Shown here piece by piece: positions 50,673-60,067 of a stretch of 64,000 bases of DNA; position 1 is the stretch's first letter, and each line of letters begins with the position of its first letter. Position numbers and translations under genes: made by a program. Source of the stretch: Marinoscillum sp964351625 (lineage in GTDB: Bacteria > Bacteroidota > Bacteroidia > Cytophagales > Cyclobacteriaceae); the NCBI GenBank assembly GCA_964351625.1, contig CAYGOV010000009.1:62001-126000 (forward strand). The letters run 5' to 3'. The notes under the pieces were generated by a model. The model did no database searches and was not told the DNA's origin. It saw only the letters and a program-made list of their open reading frames with translations.

Positions 50673-52377
50673 TGCTCAAAGGTATTTCTACTTCTATTTC
50701 TGTACCCACTGACTCTCTAGAAAAAACAATTGTTCCGCGAAATACTTCAGCTCTCACTTGCATATTCCTCAAACCAGAATGAATTTCCACTTCTTCCGGT
50801 ATAAATCCAATGCCATCATCTGTATAAAAAAGGCTCACTCGGTCTTCAAACTCGGTGAGAGACAGGGTGATTCGCTTCGCCTTAGCATGTTTGAGGCCAT
50901 TATTGATAAGCTCTTGTCCAATCCTATAGACGCAGATATCAATTTCCTCCGGCAGCCTTTTGTTATGAACATTTGGCTCATAAGTAAATATTAGCTCGAT
51001 AGATATGGCTTTTGAAACCTGATTTACAAATGCTGCCAAAGCTTTGCCTGCACCAAACTCCATCAAACCTAGAGGCATGAGATCATAAGTTACTCGCCGT
51101 ATATCTTCTATCGTCTTATCCAGCAAACCTTTGACTGCTTCCTTCTCGGAAGCAGGAAGACTCGCTGAGTGTATACTCAACCTCAAACTGGTCAATAAAG
51201 GGCCTATACCATCATGGAGCTCCCTAGCAATACGTTCTCGCTCATTTTCTTGCCCCTTGATCAAATTTCGTTTACCAAGAAGGCGGTTGCGTTCCTCCAT
51301 TTGCTCATAAGCTATGAGCTTTTGCTGCATAATTACCAATGATTTGCCCAGCAAATCTCTTTCTCCTTTAGGAGTGTATTGCGCTTCAAGATTCATCTTA
51401 CCAATCTCAGAAGAGAAGGTGATAGCCCCTTGAATAGATTGTTTGAGTTGATCTAATGCTGAGAACATTTCATTGATCTCAAATGCCGATTTGGATGGCT
51501 CTGTTTTTACATGATATTCCCCATTGGACATATTGATGAGCAAATCTCGCATCCTAAGCAAAGGCTTTGAGAGGATCTTTGTAAGAAATAATGTCATTAA
51601 AATGGCAGCAAGAATCACTAATACGGCAATGAACACAAGTTTATTTCGCATGACTACCAGCGGACTGACCACCTCTGAAACATCTATTTCGGACAGAATA
51701 GCCCATGGCAAACCAAGAATATCTAATTGATGATACGCACTGTAAACAGGGACACCTCGATAATCTGGAAATTTACCCATCCCATACGCTGAACGCAGTG
51801 CATTCGTCACGCCAATTGTTTTTGCTTCGATAGTAGAGGGTGCTTGATCGGGGAAAAATCTCGACAGAGATCTAAGTCGAAAATCCTGACCTACCAAATA
51901 AGTCTCACCACTTTGCCCCATTCCTGAGCGCTCCAAAAGAATAGTTTGAATGCGATCCATCGAAACCTCCCTAAAATACACACTGTCAGTTGATTTGATA
52001 TAGACCATGACGCGAACCTCTCTATTCAAATCACACGCCGTGAGATCAAGGAAGCCTTGCTCTTGAGGAAGCATTATCTGCTTAAAGCAATTTTCATCTA
52101 GCCCCAACGAAGTATGCAAAGTGTCACTTTGCAACATACTGAGTGGTAAACTCAAAACCTCAGTACCTGATCTGTTTTGAGTAAACTCTTCATATTCTGA
52201 ACGGAGATACTCCTCAATCTGAACGCGTTTGAGCCGTTTTATAGAAGTAAGTTGTAAAAGCACACGCTCATCTATGGCTTCTCGAAATTCCTGATAAGAA
52301 AAAACAGAAAGCGCTAAAACCGAGAGCACAATCAAAGTACTCACTAACAATACAATCCAATAGCGAACGCTCAACAT
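50665..52377 (-). CDS. HisKA_3 sensor kinase with periplasmic Cache-like domain
   Basis: The 570-residue protein has one N-terminal helix (about 7-29), a periplasmic domain of some 200 residues with a double-Cache-like YLVGQDFRLRS region, a second helix (about 247-269), a HAMP-like segment, a NarX-type dimerisation motif ERERIARELHDGIG (H388) and a HATPase domain. It ends 8 bases inside the response regulator. The ligand is unknown. A perfect 16-base inverted repeat lies just before its start. Confidence 0.9.
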   Translation of the reverse strand: MLSVRYWIVLLVSTLIVLSVLALSVFSYQEFREAIDERVLLQLTSIKRLKRVQIEEYLRSEYEEFTQNRSGTEVLSLPLSMLQSDTLHTSLGLDENCFKQIMLPQEQGFLDLTACDLNREVRVMVYIKSTDSVYFREVSMDRIQTILLERSGMGQSGETYLVGQDFRLRSLSRFFPDQAPSTIEAKTIGVTNALRSAYGMGKFPDYRGVPVYSAYHQLDILGLPWAILSEIDVSEVVSPLVVMRNKLVFIAVLVILAAILMTLFLTKILSKPLLRMRDLLINMSNGEYHVKTEPSKSAFEINEMFSALDQLKQSIQGAITFSSEIGKMNLEAQYTPKGERDLLGKSLVIMQQKLIAYEQMEERNRLLGKRNLIKGQENERERIARELHDGIGPLLTSLRLSIHSASLPASEKEAVKGLLDKTIEDIRRVTYDLMPLGLMEFGAGKALAAFVNQVSKAISIELIFTYEPNVHNKRLPEEIDICVYRIGQELINNGLKHAKAKRITLSLTEFEDRVSLFYTDDGIGFIPEEVEIHSGLRNMQVRAEVFRGTIVFSRESVGTEIEVEIPLSND

Positions 52378-52391
52378 GATAAAAACTCCTC

Positions 52392-52430
52392 AATGAATAA
52401 TCTATGAAAAGATATCATAGATTATTCATT
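52392..52430. repeat. Perfect 16-base inverted repeat before the kinase gene
   Basis: AATGAATAATCTATGA (52392-52407) and its exact reverse complement (52415-52430) flank a 7-base spacer. The hairpin is AT-rich and has no T-run, between the ABC permease stop and the kinase start. It could be an operator or an RNA stability element. Confidence 0.6.
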
Positions 52431-52467
52431 TCGGTAAACGTAAACTTAATGTTGTCTGGCCAGTATT

Positions 52468-53793
52468 TTAATTCTTCTGCATGATCCACTTAGCCAAGAC
52501 TTTGTAATTGACCTTGGTGCCGTGCATCAGGATTCCAATTCGGTAAATCCTACTTGCTAGCCAAATGGTGAAAATGAAGCCGACGATCATAAGGACCATT
52601 GATAAGCCAAGCTCCCAAAGTGGCACACCAAAAGGTACGCGCATCATCATGATCACTGGACTGGTAAATGGTATCATTGACATCCAAAATGCAAGTGAGC
52701 CATTCGGGTCATTCAACACCGCGCCAAGCATAATAATGGCGCCAATAAGCGGTAGTGTGACCGGCAACATAAATTGCTGGGCATCTGCATCACTATCGAC
52801 TGCCGAGCCAATAGCTGCGAACAATGCTCCATACAGCAAGTAGCCTGTTAAGAAATAAAACAAGAATGAGATCACCACAAGTGGTATGTTGATAGAGGAA
52901 ACTGCCCCAGTCACTTTGCTCATAAGATCGTCATTGAGCTCTTGTTGCACTTCATCTTGAGGAATATCCATTTGTTCCATTTGTTGTGCTTGTTGTTGCT
53001 TCATATTCTCTGCTCCATCAAAAAAGATGTTTCCAGCAACTGCACTTATCCCCATCGTCAGGATAATCCAAAGGATAAACTGCGAAAGACCAACTCCCGC
53101 GACACCTATCACCTTACCCATCATCAGTTGGAAAGGCTTTACTGAAGAGATGATGACTTCTATGATTCGGGTAGTTTTCTCCTCCACTACTCCACGTAAG
53201 ATTTGCGTACCATAGATGAAAATGAACATGTAAATCATAAAAGCTGCGATATATCCTACAGCGGTCGCACCAATGGAGCTACTTTCTTTTTCTTCTCCTG
53301 TACCAGAAAGATTTATGGTACTGATATCTACATCAGCTCTGAGCCCATCTAGCACTTCTTGCTGGATTCCCGAACGCCTTAGTTTGATTTCCTCGATCTC
53401 TCCTTCAATTTTACGACTGAGGGTTTTCACCAAACCAATACTTGGATTATTTGGCGAATAAAGAATCACGCCTTGCGGATTGTCTATATCTAACTCAGGA
53501 ATGAAAAGAAGTCCATCGAAATCACCATTTTGAACCTGTTCTTTTGCAGCATCTAAGGAGTTGGTTGCGAAGACTATCTCCATTTCACTATCACTCACGA
53601 ATACGTCTCCAAACATTCCGCTATTGTCTACGATCTGGATGGTTTTGGTGTCGATCCCTTTGGTAGCTGTCCACGTAACGATAAAGAAAAACCCACCAAA
53701 AAGCACTGGCGCAAGCAATGTCATCACTAAGAATGATTTCTTTTTCACACGTGATATGTACTCTCTTGCTATGATTAGTCCGATTTTATTCAT
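52468..53793 (-). CDS. ABC-2 exporter permease, NatB-like
   Basis: The 441-residue protein has an N-terminal helix, a long extracytoplasmic domain (residues 45-175) and five or six helices in the second half, the pattern of NatB/YhaP-type ABC-2 permeases. RGVVEEKTTRIIEVIISSVKP is the family motif. The gene overlaps the ATPase gene by 8 bases. The substrate is unknown; NatAB of Bacillus exports Na+, which would fit but is not shown. Confidence 0.85.
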   Translation of the reverse strand: MNKIGLIIAREYISRVKKKSFLVMTLLAPVLFGGFFFIVTWTATKGIDTKTIQIVDNSGMFGDVFVSDSEMEIVFATNSLDAAKEQVQNGDFDGLLFIPELDIDNPQGVILYSPNNPSIGLVKTLSRKIEGEIEEIKLRRSGIQQEVLDGLRADVDISTINLSGTGEEKESSSIGATAVGYIAAFMIYMFIFIYGTQILRGVVEEKTTRIIEVIISSVKPFQLMMGKVIGVAGVGLSQFILWIILTMGISAVAGNIFFDGAENMKQQQAQQMEQMDIPQDEVQQELNDDLMSKVTGAVSSINIPLVVISFLFYFLTGYLLYGALFAAIGSAVDSDADAQQFMLPVTLPLIGAIIMLGAVLNDPNGSLAFWMSMIPFTSPVIMMMRVPFGVPLWELGLSMVLMIVGFIFTIWLASRIYRIGILMHGTKVNYKVLAKWIMQKN

Positions 53794-54697
53794 GGCCTTC
53801 TCCTTTCACTTTACTGATAAATATTTCATTGATTGATGGCACTTTCTCTATGAAAGAATGAATCTCCACTTGATTCACAAGCACTTTCACAAGGTTGTTT
53901 GGTCCATCAGGGGTTCTGTCTTTCACGATAGATTCAGTGAGCCCATTCTCAAGTTTGGTGGTACTGATAATCTCAAAATCAGCAGCAGGCACCAATGTGC
54001 CACTGTAGTTGATAATGAAAGTTCCATCCTTATGATCATTCTTAATGTCCAGTTTTTTGCCGTCTAGAATCTTCTCTGACTTATTGATAAGTGCGATATG
54101 ATCGCAAAGCTCCTCTACAGATTCCATTCTATGGGTTGAAAAAATGATGGTTGCTCCATTTTCTCTGAGTCGTAAAATCTCGTCTTTTATCAAATTGGCA
54201 TTGATAGGATCAAATCCTGAAAAAGGCTCATCAAGTATAATCAACTCTGGATCGTGAAGCACAGTCGCAATGAATTGCACTTTTTGCGCCATCCCTTTGG
54301 ACAGGTCCTCGATAGCCTTTCCACTCCAAGCCGTGAGCTCTAGTCGTTCCAACCAAAACTTGATTTTTGCGACAGCTTCTCTTCGGGAAAGTCCTTTAAG
54401 ACGAGCTAGATAAAGCAGTTGCTCACCGACCTTCATTTTTTTATATAGTCCCCGCTCCTCAGGGAGGTAGCCGATCATGCGTACAAGCTCAGGCGTAATC
54501 TTAATACCATTGAGATAAGCCTCCCCGCTATCCTGTTCAATGATCCGAGTTATAATCCTAATGAGTGTGGTCTTGCCCGCTCCATTTGGACCTAGCAGAC
54601 CAAAAATGCTTCCTTTCGGAATAGACAAACTCACATCTCGCAATGCCTGATGGCTGCTGTAGGATTTACTGATGTTTTCAACACGTAGTAGTTCCAA
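53786..54697 (-). CDS. ABC transporter ATP-binding protein, NatA-like
   Basis: The 303-residue ATPase has Walker A GLLGPNGAGKTTL, Q-loop region IGYLPEERGLYKKM, signature LSKGMAQKVQ, Walker B LIILDEPFSGFDP and the H-loop STHRM, followed by a C-terminal regulatory part. The start is TTG at 54697: an in-frame stop lies five codons upstream with no ATG between. Its stop overlaps the permease start by 8 bases. Together they form an ABC-2 exporter of unknown cargo. Confidence 0.9.
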   Translation of the reverse strand: MELLRVENISKSYSSHQALRDVSLSIPKGSIFGLLGPNGAGKTTLIRIITRIIEQDSGEAYLNGIKITPELVRMIGYLPEERGLYKKMKVGEQLLYLARLKGLSRREAVAKIKFWLERLELTAWSGKAIEDLSKGMAQKVQFIATVLHDPELIILDEPFSGFDPINANLIKDEILRLRENGATIIFSTHRMESVEELCDHIALINKSEKILDGKKLDIKNDHKDGTFIINYSGTLVPAADFEIISTTKLENGLTESIVKDRTPDGPNNLVKVLVNQVEIHSFIEKVPSINEIFISKVKGEGHE

Positions 54698-54811
54698 ATC
54701 TTTTAAGGTTTAGTTTCTGGTGATTTAGTCTTATTAGCTTTGAAATTATTACAGGATTTAGGATATTTTTTATTTTTTGCTAAAAAAGAACCTAATAACC
54801 CCATTTATAAA

Positions 54812-55549
54812 ATGCCATATACGCTTTTCGCTATTCTAGTTTACTTAATGACTTGCGTGATTGTATTGCCTACGCTGATCATTATGTCTCAGCGAAAGTC
54901 ATGGCATCCTGCTGCATTGAGGTTTCATGAATGGTGGGCCCATTTTTATTTCAGCGTCATATTTATGCCCGTAGAGATTGCCGGAAAGGAGAAACTGGAG
55001 AAAAATGGCCAATATATTTTCTGCTGCAATCACTTTTCCTTTCTGGACATCCCGGCGTTCTATTTGCTCTACAATCCAAAATTCATTGGCAAACGCTCTC
55101 TGACGAAGATTCCGCTATTCGGATATTTCTTCAAAAAAATCCACATCCCAGTCGACCGATCGAGTCCCAGAAGCAGGGCCGAAAGCTTTCGTAAATCTGA
55201 ACAAGCAATCGATGAGGGGTATAGTCTTGCGTTCTTTCCAGAAGGGGGAATTGTGGTAAAAGAAGAAGAATTGCCTTATATGAAGTCATTCAAAGATGGT
55301 GCATTTCGATTGGCTATAGAGAAGCAAGTGACTTTGGTGCCGCTCACTATGCCCAACAATTTTCTGATCCTTGCAGACAAGTCTCCGATCAGGTTTCGCA
55401 GACTACCCTTGAAGATCATAGTGCATGATCCTATCCCAGCAGGCATGTATTCAGAGGCGACTCTACCGGATTTCAAAAAGCATGTTTATGATGAAATACA
55501 GTCCGAACTTCTCAAACACCATCCAGATAAAGTCAGGCCAGTTGTCTAA
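54812..55549 (+). CDS. plsC: 1-acyl-glycerol-3-phosphate acyltransferase
   Basis: PlsC-type enzymes acylate lysophosphatidic acid in the inner membrane. The catalytic NHFSFLD (H-x4-D) and the FFPEGG motif are present, with an N-terminal membrane helix (PYTLFAILVYLMTCVIVLP). The ATG at 54812 gives 245 residues and begins like its relatives; a TTG at 54740 would extend it by 24 residues, so the start is not settled. It is divergent from the ABC exporter. Confidence 0.85.
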   Translation: MPYTLFAILVYLMTCVIVLPTLIIMSQRKSWHPAALRFHEWWAHFYFSVIFMPVEIAGKEKLEKNGQYIFCCNHFSFLDIPAFYLLYNPKFIGKRSLTKIPLFGYFFKKIHIPVDRSSPRSRAESFRKSEQAIDEGYSLAFFPEGGIVVKEEELPYMKSFKDGAFRLAIEKQVTLVPLTMPNNFLILADKSPIRFRRLPLKIIVHDPIPAGMYSEATLPDFKKHVYDEIQSELLKHHPDKVRPVV

Positions 55550-55585
55550 TATTGCCCACTAAGAATTCAATAAAAAAGCACCTTT

Positions 55586-58453
55586 TTGAAATCGTACCAA
55601 AGCACCATCAACGCCATTACCAAAGTAGGTTTTTTTGTAGCTGTGCTCATATTCGGCTATTTCTACTGGCAAGGTTATGACACCAGCATCTTCTGGAATG
55701 TCACCACTTCCGCTGAGTCTTCTTCGTTCTTCACCATGCCTTTCAAAAAAGGTCCGTTCGAGTTTAGCTTTCCAGCGCAGAAGTACCTCTTGGTAGAAAC
55801 TTTCTCCGCAGGACCAATCACCAGAAATTTCACCTTAGATGCTGTATTGACTAGTTTCCTATTGATTGGGATGTCCCTTCTTTTAGCAGCAACTACTGCG
55901 CTTTCGCGTACTTGGTTTATTGGCATAATGGGGCTGATCATCATCTTTATCAGCAGCTTGCATTTACCAGAAGTAGGACTCTTTGGCTTTGGACCTCACT
56001 CATCTATGGGAGTGGTTATTTTGCTCTCTGTGCTCATCCTTCCAGCTTATGCACTTCATGCATTCTTGCCAAATATCAACCTCCTCTGGAGATGGTTGAT
56101 ATTCATAGGACTTTTTGTAGGAGTGTTACTTTTCTCAGGTCTGGATCTGATCCTGCTACAGGAGCAATTCATCACGGGCAGCTACTATGGACTAATCGCT
56201 TTGACTCTTATTTTCATTTTTATCCTCGCTGAAGAAAATATTTTTGGCATCCTATATCTTGTGACCAAGTCAAAAGGAGGGCGAAACAATCACCTTCATT
56301 TTAGTGCTTTCTGCATTTTCTATCTGGGCATTTTAATAGCTTATTATGGTAAAAAAGCTGCTTTTTGGGATTTAGAATTATCCTTTTTCAACCCCTACAT
56401 TTTACTTCTGCTAAGTTGCGTCATAGCCTTTTGGGGCATCCGATTTAAGCAAACACTGCTTGGAGCAGCTGCTGATCTTAATCTAGTGAAAACCATCTTC
56501 ACAGCCATAGCCATTATCTGTTTGAGTTTTCTTTCATTGGCTTTTGCTCGCGGCAATGATGCCATCTATGAAGGCTTCCATTACTTCATCATCTATACCC
56601 ATGTCGCATTTGGGATCATGCTTTTCCTTTATATCCTTTGGAATTTTGCCAGTCCATTGGCTGAAGGGCTACAGGTGTATAAAATTGCCTACCGTTCCCA
56701 AAATCTCCCTTATGTGAGCGCCAAACTTGCAGGGCTGGCCATCGTGGCGGGTATGTTCTTTCTTTCCAATCAAGAGTCTTTCCTGTTGTTACAAGCTGGT
56801 CAATTCAATTACCGCGGTGCCCAAGCACTCGTTGAAAATCAAGAAGGATTGGCAATGGAGTATTTCCGTGAGGGAAGTATCTACGGATATGACAATCACT
56901 ACTCCAACTATCAGCTCGGCTACAATGCCTTGCAAAAGGGGAAATTCAAAGAGGCAAATTATCGATTCCAAAGGGCCAGTCTACGATACCCTTCAGCTCA
57001 GACTTTCGTCAATCAAGCAAGTACCAATGCCATATTAGGTGAAAGCACGCCTATAATAGTTGGTTTGAAAAATGGGCTTTTGAAATTTCCAGGGAATAGT
57101 CAGATCCTTAACAACCTAGGACTTACCTATGCCGATCTAGGCAATAAAGAACTTGCTGCTAGCTATTTGGCGCAAGCCAAACCATCTTCTCAATGGACCA
57201 ACGCAGCTTTGGTAAACTTCTGGAATGTGACCAATGAAGTAGGAAGCGCTTCCGAGGACTATGAAAAAGGAAACCTTGCTGTAAAGGCAAATATCATTGG
57301 CAAACTGGTTGAAAAGAATGAGCCTCAAGCATCAATTAATTTTGACACAACTATCCTTTATCCTTCTTACAAAATGCATCGACTAGCATTTTTGGTAAAT
57401 GCGGCTAGCTATTTTAAAGATCCGATAGTGGCTAAAAGTTTGTCAGACAATCTATCTGGACAGCTCGACGAATCAATGTACTACGCTGGCAAAAACGCTA
57501 TCATATTGAATGAACTCAAAAGCGACAATATCAACGATGCGCTCAAGCAACTGGATTATCTCGCAGCTGAGTCTACCTCCAAAGAGCAAGGCAAGTACTT
57601 CAATCAAATGGGACTGGTAGCACTTTCGCAGCATGCCCCAAAAATTGCCTTAGATTTTTTCAATAAGGCAATAGACTATGGCTATTCGGATGCCTTTATA
57701 TGTAAGACTGCAAGTCTTTTGGAGCTTGGCAGATATACAGAAGTGACCAAATGGACAGATTATCTCCTTTCAGTAGACTCATCTTTCGTACAATTAGGCA
57801 ATGATATTGAAGTTCTTGATAGTCAGGAAACGCAGAATGATGACCAGTTGCTTTTCAGACTATACTACAAATACGGCGAATACAGTTCAGCTGAGTTGCA
57901 TAGCGCCTTGAGCAAAGCAGATGAAAACTATGCGCTATCACTTTGGGAAAAAATAAGCAAAGAACAGCTCGTTTTGGAAGACTATGAATCAGCATCAAAT
58001 TACAGGGACATTTTCAAAAGCTATCTGAAAACGGAAGCATTTGAAGAAGTAGAGGTCTTAGTTGCTCTTAGAAAGAATGAACCTGTTTCGGGAAATCATG
58101 AATTAGTAACTATCCTCAACCTTACAAATGATGCAGAGAAAGCTAAGAGACTTGCTGCAGTTGCCTCTAAAAATTCTTTGAATGAACCACTCGTGCTGGC
58201 CATCTCTGAAATACTGCGCCTTTTAGATACTTCACTCAATTACGATCTACTCATAGAGGCTATCAACATCAACAGAACAAGTGTAGCTTTGCACAAGAGT
58301 TATATCATGGCCGCTTTGGAAATAGGACTTGACCAATACGCACAAGATGTATTCCCAAAGCTTGAAGGATTGACAACACCTTCAGATTTTCAAAAATTCT
58401 CACTGCAATATGCAGAGAGAAAAGCCCAACTAGACGAGTCGGCTACCTGGTAA
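55586..58453 (+). CDS. Large multi-pass membrane protein with TPR-like C-terminal half
   Basis: I do not recognise the family. The 955-residue protein has about ten hydrophobic helices in residues 10-410 and then a helical repeat domain with TPR-like segments (YSNYQLGYNALQKGKFKEAN, ILNNLGLTYADLGNKELAASY, YFNQMGLVALSQHAPKIALDF). The start is TTG at 55586: in-frame TAA at 55571 and no ATG before the first helix. The layout resembles scaffolds of envelope complexes, but no function can be given. It lies between plsC and hutH. Confidence 0.65.
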   Translation: MKSYQSTINAITKVGFFVAVLIFGYFYWQGYDTSIFWNVTTSAESSSFFTMPFKKGPFEFSFPAQKYLLVETFSAGPITRNFTLDAVLTSFLLIGMSLLLAATTALSRTWFIGIMGLIIIFISSLHLPEVGLFGFGPHSSMGVVILLSVLILPAYALHAFLPNINLLWRWLIFIGLFVGVLLFSGLDLILLQEQFITGSYYGLIALTLIFIFILAEENIFGILYLVTKSKGGRNNHLHFSAFCIFYLGILIAYYGKKAAFWDLELSFFNPYILLLLSCVIAFWGIRFKQTLLGAAADLNLVKTIFTAIAIICLSFLSLAFARGNDAIYEGFHYFIIYTHVAFGIMLFLYILWNFASPLAEGLQVYKIAYRSQNLPYVSAKLAGLAIVAGMFFLSNQESFLLLQAGQFNYRGAQALVENQEGLAMEYFREGSIYGYDNHYSNYQLGYNALQKGKFKEANYRFQRASLRYPSAQTFVNQASTNAILGESTPIIVGLKNGLLKFPGNSQILNNLGLTYADLGNKELAASYLAQAKPSSQWTNAALVNFWNVTNEVGSASEDYEKGNLAVKANIIGKLVEKNEPQASINFDTTILYPSYKMHRLAFLVNAASYFKDPIVAKSLSDNLSGQLDESMYYAGKNAIILNELKSDNINDALKQLDYLAAESTSKEQGKYFNQMGLVALSQHAPKIALDFFNKAIDYGYSDAFICKTASLLELGRYTEVTKWTDYLLSVDSSFVQLGNDIEVLDSQETQNDDQLLFRLYYKYGEYSSAELHSALSKADENYALSLWEKISKEQLVLEDYESASNYRDIFKSYLKTEAFEEVEVLVALRKNEPVSGNHELVTILNLTNDAEKAKRLAAVASKNSLNEPLVLAISEILRLLDTSLNYDLLIEAININRTSVALHKSYIMAALEIGLDQYAQDVFPKLEGLTTPSDFQKFSLQYAERKAQLDESATW

Positions 58454-58495
58454 CATTTTTTTAAAACCGCGGAATAATCGCACAATTTTTACAGA

Positions 58496-60067
58496 ATGAA
58501 TCACCCCTTTCATCTCGGTAAGGATGACCTTACACCTGGCAAAGCACTTGAAATAGCTCGGGGAGAATTACAAGTAGCAATTACTCAAGATACACTAGAA
58601 CGCATCAAGAAAAGCCACGAAGATGTGCTAGCTATTGCGCAAGGCGACAAAGTAGTCTATGGTGTCAATACTGGATTTGGGCCACTCTGCACAACTATCA
58701 TCTCAAAAGCGGATACAGCCCGCCTTCAAGAAAATATCCTGAGAAGTCATAGCGTAGGTGTAGGTGCCAACGTTCCTAACGAAATCGCTCGACTTATGAT
58801 GATTTCTAAGCTGCACTCGCTCAGCTTTGGCTATTCAGGAATTGCACCAGCAACGCTCTATCGCATAATTTGGATGCTGGAAAATGACATCACACCGATA
58901 GTTCCCTGTCAAGGATCAGTAGGTGCATCGGGTGATCTGGCTCCACTTGCTCATCTTTTTTTACCATTAATTGGTCTTGGCAAAGTGAGTGTAAAAGGGG
59001 AAATATTTGATACCGCTGAAATTTATCAGCGATATGATCAGCCTCCTTTGACACTTGGTCCAAAGGAAGGTTTGGCACTGATCAATGGCACCCAGTTCAT
59101 ACTGGCATATGCAGTACGCGGGCTATACAGAATGCACAGATGCTTAGAGCTGGCGGACATTATAGGTGCCATGTCTCTGGAAAGTATCCTTGGATCAGCC
59201 GCACCATTCAAAGAAAAACTTCACCAGTTGAGACCGTATAAAGGCTCCCTTCACGTAGCCTATCGGTTACGCACTTTGCTGAAATCTTCTGAGATGGTAG
59301 AGTCTCACGAAAACTGTAGTCGGGTGCAAGATCCATACTCCATCAGATGTATGCCTCAGGTACATGGGTCTTCTCGAAATGCCTGGTTGCATTTGAAAGA
59401 GCTTGTGCACATTGAGCTAAATAGCGTAACTGATAACCCAATAGTACTTAGCCAGCACGACACTATAAGCGGTGGCAATTTTCACGGTCAGCCTCTGGCA
59501 ATGCCTCTTGACTATGCTACGCTTGCTGCCTCTGAATTAGGCAATATATCAGATCGAAGAACCTACTTATTGCTAGAAGGAGACATAGAGGGTCTGCCAA
59601 AACTCTTGATGAAAAATACTGGGATCAACTCTGGATTTATGATTCCTCAGTACACTTCTGCAGCTCTTGCAAGTGAAAACAAGACACTTTGCTTTCCTGC
59701 CAGCGCAGATAGCATCCCTACCTCCCTTGGACAAGAGGATCATGTGAGCATGGGCTCAATCAGTGGGCGTAAACTCAATCAAGTGATTGATAATTTAGAA
59801 AATATCCTCGCCGTAGAGCTAATCTGTGCCGCTCAAGCATTTGATTATCGAAAACCACTAAAGTCAAGTCAAATACTAGATGCATGTCATGAATTGATTC
59901 GTTCGGAAATAGATCATGCGGAAGAAGATCGTGTATTTGCCGATGACATTCAGAAAGCTCATCGATTATTGGTGAGCGATGACATCATCAACACCGCATA
60001 TCAAACAGCAGAAAAAAACAACATCAACTTAAAAGGAGAAATGCATGGATTATTCTCAATTTCTTAA
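58496..60067 (+). CDS. hutH: Histidine ammonia-lyase
   Basis: HutH deaminates L-histidine to urocanate, the first step of histidine use. The self-formed MIO cofactor motif GSVGASGDLAPLAH has A144-S145-G146, and NTGFG and the GNFHGQPLAMPLDYA region line the active site. Length 523 aa is typical. It overlaps hutU by 23 bases. hutI and hutG are not in the cluster. Confidence 0.95.
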   Translation: MNHPFHLGKDDLTPGKALEIARGELQVAITQDTLERIKKSHEDVLAIAQGDKVVYGVNTGFGPLCTTIISKADTARLQENILRSHSVGVGANVPNEIARLMMISKLHSLSFGYSGIAPATLYRIIWMLENDITPIVPCQGSVGASGDLAPLAHLFLPLIGLGKVSVKGEIFDTAEIYQRYDQPPLTLGPKEGLALINGTQFILAYAVRGLYRMHRCLELADIIGAMSLESILGSAAPFKEKLHQLRPYKGSLHVAYRLRTLLKSSEMVESHENCSRVQDPYSIRCMPQVHGSSRNAWLHLKELVHIELNSVTDNPIVLSQHDTISGGNFHGQPLAMPLDYATLAASELGNISDRRTYLLLEGDIEGLPKLLMKNTGINSGFMIPQYTSAALASENKTLCFPASADSIPTSLGQEDHVSMGSISGRKLNQVIDNLENILAVELICAAQAFDYRKPLKSSQILDACHELIRSEIDHAEEDRVFADDIQKAHRLLVSDDIINTAYQTAEKNNINLKGEMHGLFSIS

